Assembly: GCA_016281555.1 (NCBI GenBank)
Contig: JAEEIV010000066.1
Span: forward strand, 1 to 34,260
Reading direction: 5' to 3'
Length of the DNA stretch: 34,260 bases
DNA from: Lachnospiraceae bacterium
Lineage (GTDB): Bacteria > Bacillota > Clostridia > Lachnospirales > Lachnospiraceae
A model generated the notes under the pieces. It saw nothing but the letters and a program-made list of their open reading frames with translations, did no database searches and was not told the DNA's origin. Positions within the stretch are counted from its first letter, which is position 1. Every line of letters begins with the position of its first letter. Made by a program: the position numbers and the translations under genes. Shown in pieces: positions 25,717 through 34,260 of this stretch.

Positions 25717-27798
25717 TCACTTTTTCACAGGTTTTTCCCAATAATACACGGTCGCGGACCAGGCGGGCACCGTCACGGTGAGCAAGCCTTCCGAGACCGG
25801 ACACCGGATGGCGCCGACGTTATACGCGGCGTCATTCGTTTGTATGAGCTGCGTCATTTCCGCTTTGTCCGGCACGCCCGTCGGCCAGACCGGGATCTCT
25901 GCCTTCCGATCTTTCTCGAAGTGATTGATGAAGACCACGGCGGAAGAACGCATGTCAAACCGGGCGTAAACGACGAAACCGTACCCGGCGGCCAATGCCT
26001 TGAACGACCCTTTCCGGAAACAGCGGTATTTCTTGTGGATCCGAATCACGTCCCGGTGGAACGCGATGAGGTCCCAATTTTCATGCCCCCAGGGATAGGT
26101 CCGGCGGTTGTCCGGATCGGTCCAGCCGACCACTCCCGCCTCGTCGCCGTAATAGACGGTCGGCGCACCCGGAAGCGTGAACTGCATGATGACGCCTTCC
26201 CGGAACGTCGCATACGAAACGCCCTCGCCCGCCGCCTTCGATCCCCGGGTTTCCAACCGACCGACGGTCGAATTCGTCCGGGTCAGGAACCGGGAATGAT
26301 CGTGGTTCGAAAGCTCGTTCATGGCCGAATACAGCGAATCCGAGGGGAGGTACGTCATCCGTTCCGCGAGGTCACGGAAGAAGGCCTCGCCGTTTCCGTG
26401 CAGATAGGAATTGTACTCGTCGGAATGCTTCTCCATGCCGGTCAGGAAAAAGCCGACCGGTTCCATGAACGCGTCGTAATTCATCACGGTATCCCACTCG
26501 TCGCCGCGCAGCCACGCCGAAGCGTCTCCGTAGTGTTCCGCGACGATAAGCGCCTCCGGGTTCTCACCCTTCACCCTCGTCCGAAACTCCCGCCAGAACG
26601 CGTGGTTCGTGGTCTTCGTGCGGCCGAGATCCGCCGCGACGTCGAGCCGCCAGCCGTCTGCATTGAACGGCTGCCCGACCCATTTCTCTCCGATCCGCAT
26701 CACGTATTCCGTGAGTTCCCGCGACTTCTCGTAATTCAGTTTCGGCAGCGTCTTATGATTCCACCAGCCGAGATAATTCACGCGGCCCGGCCACTCGGAA
26801 TCCTCGTCGAAATAAAAGTAATCGTGATAGGGGCTGTCCTTCGAAACGTACGCACCGGCCTGATAGCCCGGCTTTCCCTCGTACAAATGCTCCTCGTCCA
26901 TCCATTTATTGAACGAGCCGCAATGATTGAACACCCCGTCCAGGATGATCTTCATTCCGCGTTTGTGGATCTCTTCAATGAGTTCCCGGAAGACTTCGTT
27001 CGCGTGCGCCAGGTTCTTGGGATCGGTCACGCGGCAGACGTAGCGGGAAGAGTCCCGGTTTGACAATGCCTTCGCGCTGCCCTGTTTCGGGAGCACTTCT
27101 CCCTCGTCCCTGACAAAGCCCGTCAGGTGGGGATCCACGTGATCGTAATCCTGCGTATCGTACTTATGATTCGAGGGCGAAACGAAAATCGGATTCAGAT
27201 AGATCGCCTCCACCCCGAGATATTCGAGATAATCCAGCTTTTTCCGGACGCCGATGAGGTCGCCGCCGTAGAAGCGGTGCACGTCCTCCGTTTTCGGCAG
27301 TTCGTCCCAGGAAAGAGCGTGCTCCACCGGGCGCCCCATGTAACGGTATTCGTTCGGCAGCACGTCGTTTTTCGGATCCCCGTTCATGAACCGGTCGACG
27401 TAGATCTGGTACATGACGGCGCCCTTCGCCCAGCCCGGCACGTGAAATCCGGGCATCACGCGGAACGCGAACCGGGGCTGGAAATGGTACTCCCGGCTGA
27501 CGCCGAGGCGGTTGAACAGGATCGTCTCCGTCTCGCCTTCGATCTCGAAACAATAAAAAAACCGCTCATTGCCGACGGTAATGCGCGTTTCATAATAATC
27601 GAACCGGCCGGCGGAGGAGACCTTCTCCATCCGCCGTCTGGTTACGCTGCCGATCAAATATACGTTCTTCGCGTCGTCCCGTCCGGTCCGGAACCGGAAC
27701 GTCACCTCGTCGCCCGGCTCGATCTCGCCGGGAAAGCGGTAATCCGTCGTTTCGTCCGCGAACAATGCGTCTCTGTCAATCCTCTTCCACCCGGGCAT
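25717..27798 (-). CDS. GH13-family alpha-amylase/neopullulanase-like enzyme with N-terminal CBM34-like domain
   Basis: An alpha-glucan hydrolase likely to act on maltodextrins or cyclodextrins inside the cell (no signal peptide). A CBM34-like domain fills about the first 110 residues, followed by the TIM barrel. Family motifs are [17 protein letters not shown] with nucleophile Asp386, AEHYGD with acid/base Glu421, and LSNHDHSR with Asp500. The C-terminal beta domain ends at about residue 693. The start is uncertain: the ATG at 27798 lies inside the end of ftsH (23-base overlap), with GGAGGAG about 13 bases upstream; a TTG at 27810 is too close to that site. Overlap implies translational coupling to ftsH, an unusual partner. 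Subfamily 20 (neopullulanase/cyclomaltodextrinase) is the likely placement. Confidence 0.88.
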   Translation of the reverse strand: MPGWKRIDRDALFADETTDYRFPGEIEPGDEVTFRFRTGRDDAKNVYLIGSVTRRRMEKVSSAGRFDYYETRITVGNERFFYCFEIEGETETILFNRLGVSREYHFQPRFAFRVMPGFHVPGWAKGAVMYQIYVDRFMNGDPKNDVLPNEYRYMGRPVEHALSWDELPKTEDVHRFYGGDLIGVRKKLDYLEYLGVEAIYLNPIFVSPSNHKYDTQDYDHVDPHLTGFVRDEGEVLPKQGSAKALSNRDSSRYVCRVTDPKNLAHANEVFRELIEEIHKRGMKIILDGVFNHCGSFNKWMDEEHLYEGKPGYQAGAYVSKDSPYHDYFYFDEDSEWPGRVNYLGWWNHKTLPKLNYEKSRELTEYVMRIGEKWVGQPFNADGWRLDVAADLGRTKTTNHAFWREFRTRVKGENPEALIVAEHYGDASAWLRGDEWDTVMNYDAFMEPVGFFLTGMEKHSDEYNSYLHGNGEAFFRDLAERMTYLPSDSLYSAMNELSNHDHSRFLTRTNSTVGRLETRGSKAAGEGVSYATFREGVIMQFTLPGAPTVYYGDEAGVVGWTDPDNRRTYPWGHENWDLIAFHRDVIRIHKKYRCFRKGSFKALAAGYGFVVYARFDMRSSAVVFINHFEKDRKAEIPVWPTGVPDKAEMTQLIQTNDAAYNVGAIRCPVSEGLLTVTVPAWSATVYYWEKPVKK

Positions 27799-29620
27799 AA
27801 AGCGCTTCAAACTCCTCCCGTCCGATCTTTTCCTTCTCTAACAGGAGCGCCACGCCGGCTTCCAGGATCTCTTTTCTGGAAAGCACGATCGCCTTCGCTT
27901 TGTCATAGCACTCGCCGATGATCCGCCGCACTTCGGACTCGATCTCATTGACCGTGTCGGTGCCGTAGGTCTTCATATGCCCGAGGTCGCGGCCCATGAA
28001 GACCGCATCCTGTCCCTGTTCGTAATTGATGAAGCCGATCTTTTCGGACATGCCGTATTTCATGACCATATCGCGCGCGAGGTCGGTCGCGTTCCGGATG
28101 TCCTGCGAAGCGCCCGTCGTCACGTCGTGGAAGGTGATCTCCTCGGCGATCCGGCCGCCCATGGAGACCATGATCTCCTGCTCCATGCGGCTCTTCGTAT
28201 AATGCTGCTCATCCGCTTCCGGAAGCGGCATCGTATAGCCGAGCGCGCTGATGCCCGTCGGGATGATGGACACCGTATGCACGGGGCCGACGTCCGGCAA
28301 TTCGTAGAAAAGGATCGCATGTCCCATCTCGTGATAGGCCGTGATCTTCTTGTCCTTTTCGCTGATGACCTTCGACTTCTTCTCCTGGCCGATGCCGACC
28401 TTCACGAAAGCCCGCTCCACGTCAGCCGCAGTAATGTACGGCCGGCCCGCCTTTGCGGCGCCGATTGCAGCTTCGTTCATCAGGTTTTCGAGGTCCGCGC
28501 CGGTAAAGCCCGCCGTCGTTCTCGCAATGACCTTAAGATCGACGTCGTCGCCGAGCTTCTTGTTTCTCGCATGCACGGCAAGGATCTCCTCACGCCCCTT
28601 CACGTCCGGCTTTCCGACCGCGACTTTCCGGTCAAACCGGCCGGGCCGCAGAATCGCCGGATCGAGAATGTCCGCGCGGTTCGTCGCCGCCATGACGATG
28701 ATCCCCTGATTCACGGTAAATCCGTCCATTTCGACGAGGAGCTGGTTCAGCGTCTGCTCTCTCTCGTCGTGTCCGCCGCCGAGACCTGAACCGCGGATCC
28801 GTCCGACCGCGTCGATTTCGTCAATGAAGATGATGCACGGCCGGTTTTTCTTCGCCTCCGCGAAGAGTTCCCGGACGCGGCTCGCACCGACGCCGACGAA
28901 CATTTCCACGAAATCCGAGCCGGAGATCGTGAAGAAGGCGACGCCCGCCTCGCCGGCAATGGCCTTCGCCAGCAGCGTTTTCCCGGTGCCGGGCGCGCCG
29001 ACCAGAAGGATGCCCTTCGGGATCCTTGCGCCGAGAGCATTGTACTTCTCAGGATTCTTTAAGAAGTCCACGACTTCTTCGAGTTCTTCCTTCTCTTCCT
29101 TCAGCCCCGCGACGTCCTTGAACCGGATGGGATTGTCCTTCGGACTCACCTGGCCCGCGCGGTTCTTCGTGAAGGACGTGACCTGATTGATACCGCCCGC
29201 CGAATTCATGCGTGACGTCATCAGCATCAGCATTAAGAACATGATGGCGCCGAAGATCAGCACCGGCAATATGACCGTCAGGAAGATGTTCTCTCCCGGC
29301 ACGTCTTTCACGTAGAAACTGACGTTCTTCTGAAGAAGCGCTTCCGTCTCCTTGTTCACGTCCGTCACGTACGTCGAATAGGTCGTTTCCTCTCCGTTCA
29401 GGGTAAAATACACGACGCCCGTCGGGATCTCTTCATTCTGGTGGACCTCCGCCTTGCTGATCCTGCCGTTCGCAAGTTCCGCAACGTAGTCCGGGTAGGA
29501 CATTTCCCTGGTCCGGTTCCAGAATTTCGAGACCAGAAAGGCCCCGACCACCAGGATGACGAGAAAGATCAGGTAGATCCAGATCCCCGTCCGGCGCGAT
29601 TTTCTTTTCTCTTCGTTCAC
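27776..29620 (-). CDS. ftsH: ATP-dependent zinc metalloprotease FtsH
   Basis: A membrane-bound AAA+ protease that degrades misfolded membrane proteins and regulatory proteins. The 614-residue protein has two N-terminal membrane helices (about 13-32 and 112-134) around an extracytoplasmic segment, Walker A GAPGTGKT (208-215), the AAA second region of homology, and the zinc site HEMGH (His430, Glu431, His434). The start is a GTG (29618-29620) with GGAGG six bases upstream; it overlaps the hpt stop by four bases. Position after hpt and tilS is the classic Bacillota arrangement. Its 3' end overlaps the GH13 gene. Confidence 0.97.
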   Translation of the reverse strand: MNEEKRKSRRTGIWIYLIFLVILVVGAFLVSKFWNRTREMSYPDYVAELANGRISKAEVHQNEEIPTGVVYFTLNGEETTYSTYVTDVNKETEALLQKNVSFYVKDVPGENIFLTVILPVLIFGAIMFLMLMLMTSRMNSAGGINQVTSFTKNRAGQVSPKDNPIRFKDVAGLKEEKEELEEVVDFLKNPEKYNALGARIPKGILLVGAPGTGKTLLAKAIAGEAGVAFFTISGSDFVEMFVGVGASRVRELFAEAKKNRPCIIFIDEIDAVGRIRGSGLGGGHDEREQTLNQLLVEMDGFTVNQGIIVMAATNRADILDPAILRPGRFDRKVAVGKPDVKGREEILAVHARNKKLGDDVDLKVIARTTAGFTGADLENLMNEAAIGAAKAGRPYITAADVERAFVKVGIGQEKKSKVISEKDKKITAYHEMGHAILFYELPDVGPVHTVSIIPTGISALGYTMPLPEADEQHYTKSRMEQEIMVSMGGRIAEEITFHDVTTGASQDIRNATDLARDMVMKYGMSEKIGFINYEQGQDAVFMGRDLGHMKTYGTDTVNEIESEVRRIIGECYDKAKAIVLSRKEILEAGVALLLEKEKIGREEFEALYARVEED

Positions 29621-30150
29621 TCTGTTCCTCCGGGTTCCACCACGCCGATGTACGGCAGGTTACGGTATTTCTGCGCAAAATCCAGTCCAAAGCCCACGAC
29701 AAACTTGTCCGGGATCTGAAACCCCACATAATCCACGTCCACGTCCACGACGCGCCGTGACGGTTTGTCGAGAAGCGTGCAGAGTTTCAGGCTCTTCGGT
29801 TTTCTTTCCTTCAGGAGTTTCAAAAGATAGGACAACGTTCTGCCCGAGTCCACGATGTCTTCGACGACGATCGTATTCTTCCCGACCAGTCCTTCGTCCG
29901 TGTCCTTGGAGATCCGGACGACGCCCGAAGATTTCATTCCGTCGCCGTAGGAGGAGACCTGAATGAAGTCGATCGTCACCGGCAATGACAGGCTCTTCGC
30001 GAGTTCACAGAGAAAGAACACGCTGCCTTTTAAGATGCCGATGAGGTGCACCGGTTCCCCCTGAAAGTCCTCCTCGATCTGCCGTGCGATCTCCCGAATG
30101 CGCTCGCAAAGCTTTTCCTCGGGGATCAGAACGCTGATTTTGTCTGCCAT
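29617..30150 (-). CDS. hpt: Hypoxanthine(-guanine) phosphoribosyltransferase
   Basis: A purine salvage enzyme that joins hypoxanthine or guanine to PRPP, giving IMP or GMP. At 177 residues it has the family length. [11 protein letters not shown] (95-105) is the PRPP-binding loop and LKGS (40-43) the pyrophosphate-binding segment. The ATG follows GAGGAGAG. It lies nine bases after tilS and its stop overlaps the ftsH GTG, so it is in the middle of the housekeeping operon. Confidence 0.96.
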   Translation of the reverse strand: MADKISVLIPEEKLCERIREIARQIEEDFQGEPVHLIGILKGSVFFLCELAKSLSLPVTIDFIQVSSYGDGMKSSGVVRISKDTDEGLVGKNTIVVEDIVDSGRTLSYLLKLLKERKPKSLKLCTLLDKPSRRVVDVDVDYVGFQIPDKFVVGFGLDFAQKYRNLPYIGVVEPGGTE

Positions 30151-30159
30151 ATTCTCTCC

Positions 30160-31533
30160 TCACTCCTTCCCGGGACCGCGATGCACCGTGATCTCCAGGA
30201 TCGTTTTTGTCTGTTCCGTGATCTTCTTCGACTCGCCCCGCCTGAATCCCGGCACCCAGAGCACTTCCTCGCCGTCCGCCACGACTTCAATGCCGTCCCG
30301 AAGCGCCTTCGGGATCTTCTCGTCGATCATCCAGTCCTTCAGCTTCTTGTGCGAGCCTTCCCTCGTGGAAAAGACGTCGCCGGGCTTCCGGAAGCGAAGC
30401 GAAACATTACCTTTTATTCTATCATAATCAAACCATTTCGTACACTCTTTTTCGGGGAGATTTTGGTTTTTTTCGCGAGGAAAAACGCGAATCTCCATCG
30501 AGGACGGCGTCCCGGCATCCTTCGTCGGTTTTCGCTCCCCCGTTCGCCGGACAACGACCGCCCGGTACGTGCGTTCCGCCTCCGTGCCGTGCGGCAGGGC
30601 AATGACCTTGCCGACCGGTTTTTCGAAGAGCGAGAGCAGCCCCTCCACGTGCGCTTTCGTCACGTCCTTTAAGGAAATCCCGGCATTCCGGAGCGCTTCC
30701 CGAAGGACGTACCTCTGCAGGATCGCTTCCTCCTTCTTAAGGTTGAGCGGAAGATGCACCAAGCCGTCTTTCCCGGCTTCGCGCGCATTTGCAGAGAGCC
30801 ACGCATTGGCCAGACGCCGGAGATAGTCGTCCGTCTCCGCCATGAATTCCGCGGTCTCGGCGATCTTTTCCACCGCATCGGTCCGGATCGAAGAAAGCGC
30901 CGGGATCACGATCTTACGAATGCGGTTTCGCGTCATGGCCGGGTCGAGATTCGTTTCATCTGTGCACCAGGAAATGCCTTCCGCCGTAAGAAACGCTTCG
31001 ATTTCCTCCCGCGTCACCGAAAGCAGCGGCCGGACAATATTCCCCCGGCGGGGGCGCATCCCGGAAAGCCCCCGGACGCCGCTGCCGCGCACGAGATGAA
31101 AGAGCACCGTTTCCGCCTGGTCATTCTTGTGATGCGCGGTCGCGATCACGGCCGGCCGGCCCGCCTTTTCTTCGAGCAAAGCGCGTTCTTCCTCGAGCGC
31201 CTCGTAGCGGAGCGCCCGCGCGGCCTCTTCCATACTTTCGCCGGTCTTTTGCACCCGCGAAGCCACGTCGACGTCCTTTCGTACGAACGGGATCCCGCGC
31301 GCTTCGGCAAACGCCTTCGTGAACGCGGCATCGTGCTCCGCGCTCTCCCTGAGGTGATGCTGCACATGAACCGCCGTCACCTGATAGTCGAGTCGGTGCA
31401 GGACTTCCAGCAGGCATAAAGAATCTGCTCCGCCGGACACGGCTGCGATCAGGGGGTCCTCACGGCGGAGCAGATGATAATCCTCAATGTATTGTTCGAT
31501 TCGTTCCAGCATGGCTCTTTTTCCGTCAGTCAT
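30160..31533 (-). CDS. tilS: tRNA(Ile)-lysidine synthetase
   Basis: The enzyme changes C34 of the CAU-anticodon tRNA-Ile to lysidine with lysine and ATP, switching decoding from AUG to AUA; it is essential in most bacteria. The 457-residue protein carries the PP-loop VSGGADS (32-38) and the HxxxDQAET-type segment HHKNDQAETVLFHLVRGSG, with substrate-binding and C-terminal TilS domains behind. The ATG at 31533 overlaps the divIC stop by four bases; a later in-frame ATG at 31512 is possible. The gene order divIC-tilS-hpt-ftsH matches Bacillus subtilis apart from genes missing between. Confidence 0.95.
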   Translation of the reverse strand: MTDGKRAMLERIEQYIEDYHLLRREDPLIAAVSGGADSLCLLEVLHRLDYQVTAVHVQHHLRESAEHDAAFTKAFAEARGIPFVRKDVDVASRVQKTGESMEEAARALRYEALEEERALLEEKAGRPAVIATAHHKNDQAETVLFHLVRGSGVRGLSGMRPRRGNIVRPLLSVTREEIEAFLTAEGISWCTDETNLDPAMTRNRIRKIVIPALSSIRTDAVEKIAETAEFMAETDDYLRRLANAWLSANAREAGKDGLVHLPLNLKKEEAILQRYVLREALRNAGISLKDVTKAHVEGLLSLFEKPVGKVIALPHGTEAERTYRAVVVRRTGERKPTKDAGTPSSMEIRVFPREKNQNLPEKECTKWFDYDRIKGNVSLRFRKPGDVFSTREGSHKKLKDWMIDEKIPKALRDGIEVVADGEEVLWVPGFRRGESKKITEQTKTILEITVHRGPGKE

Positions 31534-31826
31534 TCATCGTTCGGCAAAAACAGGATCTCATTCGGGAAGACAAGGCCGAACCGCTGTCTCGCCAGTTCGA
31601 TCTTCTCCTCGGGCGTCAGTTCTCGTGCCATTTCCGATTCCAGTGCGGCTGCGCGCTCCTGCTCGTTCTCGTAACTTTCCCGGAGCGCCGATTCGAGTTT
31701 CGCCAGTTCCTCGTTCTCGAGATGGTTTCGGACCGTATTGACGCCGAAAAACGCGACGAACACCACGGCAATGACGATCGCCAGGATCATTGCCAGTTTA
31801 TTCGTTCGGTTCCGTACCGGCTGCAT
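31530..31826 (-). CDS. divIC: Septum formation initiator DivIC/FtsB family
   Basis: A small divisome protein of 98 residues: short basic cytoplasmic end, one membrane helix (about 12-31) and a coiled coil (about 34-66), ending in the FtsB/DivIC motif region ARQRFGLVFPNEILF. It should sit with FtsL and DivIB at the division septum. The start is the ATG at 31826 with AAGGAG upstream; the frame runs further to 31871, but that part lies in a stem-loop region and lacks family similarity. Its place before tilS supports DivIC over a generic coiled-coil protein. Confidence 0.9.
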   Translation of the reverse strand: MQPVRNRTNKLAMILAIVIAVVFVAFFGVNTVRNHLENEELAKLESALRESYENEQERAAALESEMARELTPEEKIELARQRFGLVFPNEILFLPNDE

Positions 31827-31858
31827 TTTTATGCGCTCCTTCCCTATTTGCACAGAGC

Positions 31859-31883
31859 GGGGCCACTGCATGGCAATGACCCC
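31859..31883 (-). other. Intercistronic stem-loop between rqcP and divIC
   Basis: The arms 31859-31868 and 31874-31883 form a 10-base stem with two G-U pairs around a 5-base loop. No U-tract follows, so it is more likely an RNA-stability or processing element than a terminator. It lies where yabP and yabQ sit in spore formers. Confidence 0.4.
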
Positions 31884-31889
31884 GTCCTG

Positions 31890-32129
31890 TCACAAGAACT
31901 TTACAAGTTCCTTCGCGTCTTCTTTTCGTGTGGTTTCCTGAACGTCCAGCACTTCGGCCCGAACCTCTCTCGTCCCGAACGAGATCTGAATGACGTCGCC
32001 TACGGACACTTCCGAGGAGGCCTTCGCCGTTTTACCGTTCAATTGAACCCGGCCTGCGTCGCAGGCTTCGTTCGCCACCGTCCGCCTTTTAATGAGTCGG
32101 GAAACTTTCAGGAACTTATCCAGCCTCAT
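31890..32129 (-). CDS. rqcP: S4-domain RNA-binding protein RqcP (YabO)
   Basis: A 79-residue S4 protein; the whole length is the S4 fold, opening with MRLDKFLKVSRLIKRRT and containing DAGRVQLNGK. In B. subtilis the homologue YabO/RqcP binds stalled 50S-peptidyl-tRNA complexes and helps RqcH add alanine tails in ribosome quality control. The ATG lies 6 bases after the HU stop, and the ribosome site is weak, implying coupling. Its position between HU and divIC matches the yabO locus. The related heat-shock protein Hsp15 is less likely in Bacillota. Confidence 0.9.
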   Translation of the reverse strand: MRLDKFLKVSRLIKRRTVANEACDAGRVQLNGKTAKASSEVSVGDVIQISFGTREVRAEVLDVQETTRKEDAKELVKFL

Positions 32130-32135
32130 AATGAA

Positions 32136-32426
32136 TTATTTCTTTTTCTTCGCGTTCATGGCATCCTTCAGAGCCTTGCCGGCTTTGAACTTCGGAACCT
32201 TCGCAGCCTTGACCTTGATGGCCTTGCCGGTCTGCGGGTTGCGGCCCGTGCGAGCGCTTCTCTCAGCGGTGTAGAACGTACCGAAACCGACGAGCTGGAT
32301 CTTGCCGTCTTTCTTCTTCAGTTCAGCAGCAACAGCATCCGTAAATGCAGCCAGGGCCGCCGCAGCGTCCTTCTGGGAAAGCTCAGCCTTCTTCGCGATC
32401 GCTTCAACTAATTCCTTTTTGTTCAT
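32136..32426 (-). CDS. HU-family DNA-binding protein
   Basis: A histone-like protein of 96 residues that bends and compacts DNA as a dimer. GFGTF (47-51) and GRNPQTGK (61-68), the tip of the DNA-gripping beta arm, are conserved. The C-terminus carries an extra lysine run (KKKK) beyond the core, which could increase DNA or RNA affinity. The ATG follows AGGAGG. It is the first gene of the housekeeping operon and is served by a near-perfect promoter. Confidence 0.96.
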   Translation of the reverse strand: MNKKELVEAIAKKAELSQKDAAAALAAFTDAVAAELKKKDGKIQLVGFGTFYTAERSARTGRNPQTGKAIKVKAAKVPKFKAGKALKDAMNAKKKK

Positions 32427-32450
32427 TTCTAAATCCTCCTAAAGATTTTG

Positions 32451-32474
32451 ACAGGGAACTCTTCGGTCCCCTGT
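32451..32474 (-). other. 5'-end hairpin of the HU operon transcript
   Basis: On the minus strand arms 32467-32474 and 32451-32458 form an 8-base stem (one G-U pair) with an 8-base loop. It begins about at the predicted transcription start (near 32473) and ends 10 or more bases before AGGAGG. Such 5'-terminal stems often stabilise abundant mRNAs. Confidence 0.4.
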
Positions 32475-32479
32475 TTATA

Positions 32480-32507
32480 ATTATATGCAAAACCCTATGT
32501 TTGTCAA
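32480..32507 (-). promoter_or_regulatory. Consensus promoter of the HU-rqcP-divIC-tilS-hpt-ftsH operon
   Basis: On the minus strand both hexamers are perfect, TTGACA (32502-32507) and TATAAT (32480-32485), with a 16-base spacer. It is the strongest-looking promoter in the window, as expected for HU. Confidence 0.92.
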
Positions 32508-32601
32508 CATTTTTGTGCGTTAACACGTCGGAAACCCGCGAATTTATTGACTTTTTCGGCAATCCTTCCCCGGAAAGCCCGTAAATGCGCCGTTTTGCGC
32601 C

Positions 32602-33453
32602 TTATCTCGCGGCGTGCACCTCGTACTCCGTCACGCCGAGCACCGTCTCGCCGTCGATCTGCAATGCCACGGGCCGATCGAACGAGACCTTCACGTCACG
32701 GCAGACCGTATACTCGAGATACTTCGGCTTCTTATCGCCTTTTCCGGCAATGATCCCCGGGAACAACAAGAGCGCGTGCAGTCTGGCGCAGCCGTGCACG
32801 ACCACGTTCGTCACCGTATGCTCCGGATTCTTCCGGTCCTGATGCGGCGCGATCTGGATGCCGCCGCCGAAGAACCGGCCGAACATCGTCGGCACCATGT
32901 ACACCTTCGTGTAGGTCTTCGTGACGCCGTCCACGGTCACCGTGGCGTTGGTCCTCTGATACTTTCCGAGCAGTCCGCCGGCAGCGATCGACGCATAGGA
33001 TTTCTCTTTTCCGAGCGCCTTCAGGCGGTCGCTTTCCTCGCAGCAATATCCGTCAAGGCCGTATCCGATGCCGTTGATGAATTTGCAGGTGATGTCCTTC
33101 ACCTTCACGGTCGGCAGACCTTCGAGATATTCGTTCACGGCAAACGGACCGGCGTCCGCCGATTTCCCGAGATCGTTCATAAAGTCATTGCCCGTTCCGC
33201 CGGGGAAATACAGGATCTCGCGGCGCACGTTGCCCTTGTCCATCTCATTGATCACGCGGTTCAGCGTGCCGTCCCCGCCGGTGAAAACGATCTTCACGTC
33301 TTCCGGCGTCTCCCGGAAGCATTCCTGCAGGTTCGTTTTCGTAATGTCCGCCAGTTCCACGTCCCCGTCTTTCAGAAACTCCCGGATCGCCTCCGCTGCG
33401 GAAGCGCCCTTTCCCTTATTGGAAAGGGGATTGTACAGTACCAGATACTTCAT
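32602..33453 (-). CDS. Diacylglycerol kinase-like lipid kinase (DagK/YegS family)
   Basis: A soluble lipid kinase of 283 residues that should phosphorylate diacylglycerol or a related lipid with ATP, recycling diacylglycerol released during cell-wall polymer synthesis. TGGDGTLN (58-65) is the nucleotide-binding signature and PGGTGNDF (84-91) the second conserved loop. The ATG follows AGGAAGGAAG. It lies only about 20 bases downstream of the ferredoxin terminator and has no promoter of its own that I can see, so expression may depend on read-through. The exact lipid cannot be told from sequence. Confidence 0.88.
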   Translation of the reverse strand: MKYLVLYNPLSNKGKGASAAEAIREFLKDGDVELADITKTNLQECFRETPEDVKIVFTGGDGTLNRVINEMDKGNVRREILYFPGGTGNDFMNDLGKSADAGPFAVNEYLEGLPTVKVKDITCKFINGIGYGLDGYCCEESDRLKALGKEKSYASIAAGGLLGKYQRTNATVTVDGVTKTYTKVYMVPTMFGRFFGGGIQIAPHQDRKNPEHTVTNVVVHGCARLHALLLFPGIIAGKGDKKPKYLEYTVCRDVKVSFDRPVALQIDGETVLGVTEYEVHAAR

Positions 33454-33473
33454 CTCTTCCTTCCTTTCGACAT

Positions 33474-33500
33474 AAAAAGAGACCGGCCAGAATGCCGGTC
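33474..33500 (-). terminator. Terminator between ferredoxin and the lipid kinase gene
   Basis: On the minus strand GACCGGC (33494-33500) pairs with GCCGGTC (33481-33487) around a 6-base loop, followed after two bases by TTTTT. Being 7 bases long, it may terminate only partly. Confidence 0.75.
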
Positions 33501-33511
33501 CCCGTTTTCGA

Positions 33512-33682
33512 TCAATCCTCCGCGATCACGCCGACCGGGCAGTTCGCTTCGCAGTTCCCGCAGGAAATGCAAGCATCGGGATCGATAACGTACTTGTCCT
33601 CACCTTCGGTGATCGCGCCCACGGGGCAACCATCCGCACAGGTTCCGCACTTAATGCAACCATCAGAAATCTTATATGCCAT
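33512..33682 (-). CDS. 2[4Fe-4S] ferredoxin
   Basis: A 56-residue clostridial ferredoxin, a cytoplasmic low-potential electron carrier. Two CxxCxxCxxxCP motifs are complete (Cys9, 12, 15, 19 and Cys38, 41, 44, 48), each binding one cubane cluster. The start is the ATG at 33682 with GGGAGGA upstream; the frame runs to 33709 but without a good ribosome site. It is a plausible acceptor for the nifJ product and donor for radical SAM and other reductive enzymes. It has its own promoter and terminator. Confidence 0.96.
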   Translation of the reverse strand: MAYKISDGCIKCGTCADGCPVGAITEGEDKYVIDPDACISCGNCEANCPVGVIAED

Positions 33683-33724
33683 ATCAAGTCCTCCCTTCAA
33701 GAATAGCATTTTTATTACAGCAAT

Positions 33725-33752
33725 AGTGTATCATAGTTTTTTCAAAAATCAA
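33725..33752 (-). promoter_or_regulatory. Probable promoter of the ferredoxin gene
   Basis: On the minus strand TTGATT (33747-33752) and an extended -10 TGATACACT (TACACT at 33725-33730) are 16 bases apart between the hexamers. Confidence 0.5.
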
Positions 33753-33775
33753 CCACTTTTTCAGACGGCCCTTTT

Positions 33776-34260
33776 TCAGTCCAGTTTATCTATTTCCGGG
33801 TCATACCGGACCGGCCAAACTTCACCGACTTTATAGCGATTGTCGAAAGCTTCGGCCATTCTGGGAAGATAGTCTTCTTCCTCTAAGAGACTGGATAATG
33901 AACGCCATTCATTAAATGGCCATTCATAGGGGTGAAGTGTCACTTGATCGTCCGGAAGACCGTAATAAGTCAACAGTTTTTTTGCATCTTCCAAAGTCAT
34001 ATCACCATACTTAGCCATCCGTATGTCTTCCGTCAAGGCATAGTGGTCTTTACTGCCGGGAACAAAAATAACGCGCCAAGGGCTCCCCTCTTTCTCTTTG
34101 CCATAACCGTAAACTAAAACATTCAGTCCCTCCGCCACATCAAGATTGGAAAAATAAGGATAAGTTTCCTTTAACCGATGAAGTTCTTCCTGGGAAAGCG
34201 ATTCCTTATTCGAGCAACTGCAGGCGAGAAGGAGAATTAACCCGATTATATGAAGTAATA
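33776..34260 (-). CDS. Lipoprotein of unknown function, N-terminus beyond the window
   Basis: The frame stays open to the window edge; the visible part of about 160 residues begins inside a hydrophobic signal (LLHIIGLILLLACSCSNKES) whose Cys at 34222-34220 in LLAC fits a lipobox. The protein should be lipid-anchored outside the membrane. A GTG at 34136-34138 would give a shorter product but would discard the signal and is not preferred. The mature part is hydrophilic with many acidic and aromatic residues (for example VTLHPYEWPFNEW); I recognise no family. The region is clearly AT-richer than the adjacent genes, like the lipoprotein at 3741-4688. The start codon and ribosome site are not in the window. 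Confidence 0.75.
   Translation of the reverse strand, partial: LLHIIGLILLLACSCSNKESLSQEELHRLKETYPYFSNLDVAEGLNVLVYGYGKEKEGSPWRVIFVPGSKDHYALTEDIRMAKYGDMTLEDAKKLLTYYGLPDDQVTLHPYEWPFNEWRSLSSLLEEEDYLPRMAEAFDNRYKVGEVWPVRYDPEIDKLD

Noticed and set aside
25840..27063. Open frame opposite the GH13 gene
   Set aside because: Shadow of a gene with intact catalytic motifs; composition typical of antisense frames.
34136..34138. GTG start for the edge lipoprotein
   Set aside because: The frame continues upstream through a clear signal peptide with a lipobox, so the true start lies outside the window.

Overview
The window looks like a chromosomal segment from a GC-rich, strictly anaerobic member of the Bacillota, probably class Clostridia. 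It may be an uncultured gut or rumen species, but I cannot name the genus. The grounds are a pyruvate:ferredoxin oxidoreductase, a glycyl radical enzyme with its activase, an 8-iron ferredoxin, strong Shine-Dalgarno sites, many consensus sigma-A-type promoters, and the Bacillota gene order HU - rqcP - divIC - tilS - hpt - ftsH. No tRNA, rRNA, CRISPR array, insertion sequence or prophage was seen.

Layout. (1) 1-4740: the start of nifJ on the minus strand, divergent from a plus-strand unit of glycyl radical activase, a short glycyl radical enzyme (GRE) and an AT-richer lipoprotein. The shared spacer holds two promoters and two inverted repeats. (2) 4739-12000: plant-glycan enzymes (GH36 alpha-galactosidase-like, GH127 beta-L-arabinofuranosidase-like, GH3 beta-glucosidase-like) around a cysteine synthase. 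(3) 12001-14250: a six-helix membrane protein with a ceramidase-like hydrolase, preceded by a possible 32-residue ORF. (4) 14271-18128: a three-gene minus-strand unit of a multispanning GT-C-like protein, an FAD oxidoreductase and an AraC regulator. (5) 18136-20606: a sialidase-fold protein divergent from a multispanning membrane protein. (6) 20552-24905: a UvrD-like helicase, gltX and a DUF624 membrane protein. (7) 25024-25710: an anchored protein of unknown function. (8) 25717-32507: a long minus-strand housekeeping operon from a near-perfect promoter, HU - rqcP - divIC - tilS - hpt - ftsH, with a GH13 amylase-like gene overlapping the end of ftsH. (9) 32602-34260: a diacylglycerol kinase-like protein, a ferredoxin and a truncated lipoprotein.

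How the genes fit together: the glycosidases would release galactose, arabinose, glucose and malto-oligosaccharides for fermentation. NifJ would make acetyl-CoA and reduced ferredoxin, which low-potential enzymes and the radical activase could draw on. The GRE's substrate cannot be read from the sequence. It has a Cys-x-Glu active site typical of the dehydratase/lyase GREs, yet it is unusually short, has an odd glycyl loop, and pairs with a minimal PFL-type activase. That makes it the best candidate here for undescribed chemistry. The housekeeping operon lacks the sporulation genes yabP, yabQ and spoIIE found in this locus in spore formers, which hints at a non-sporulating lineage.
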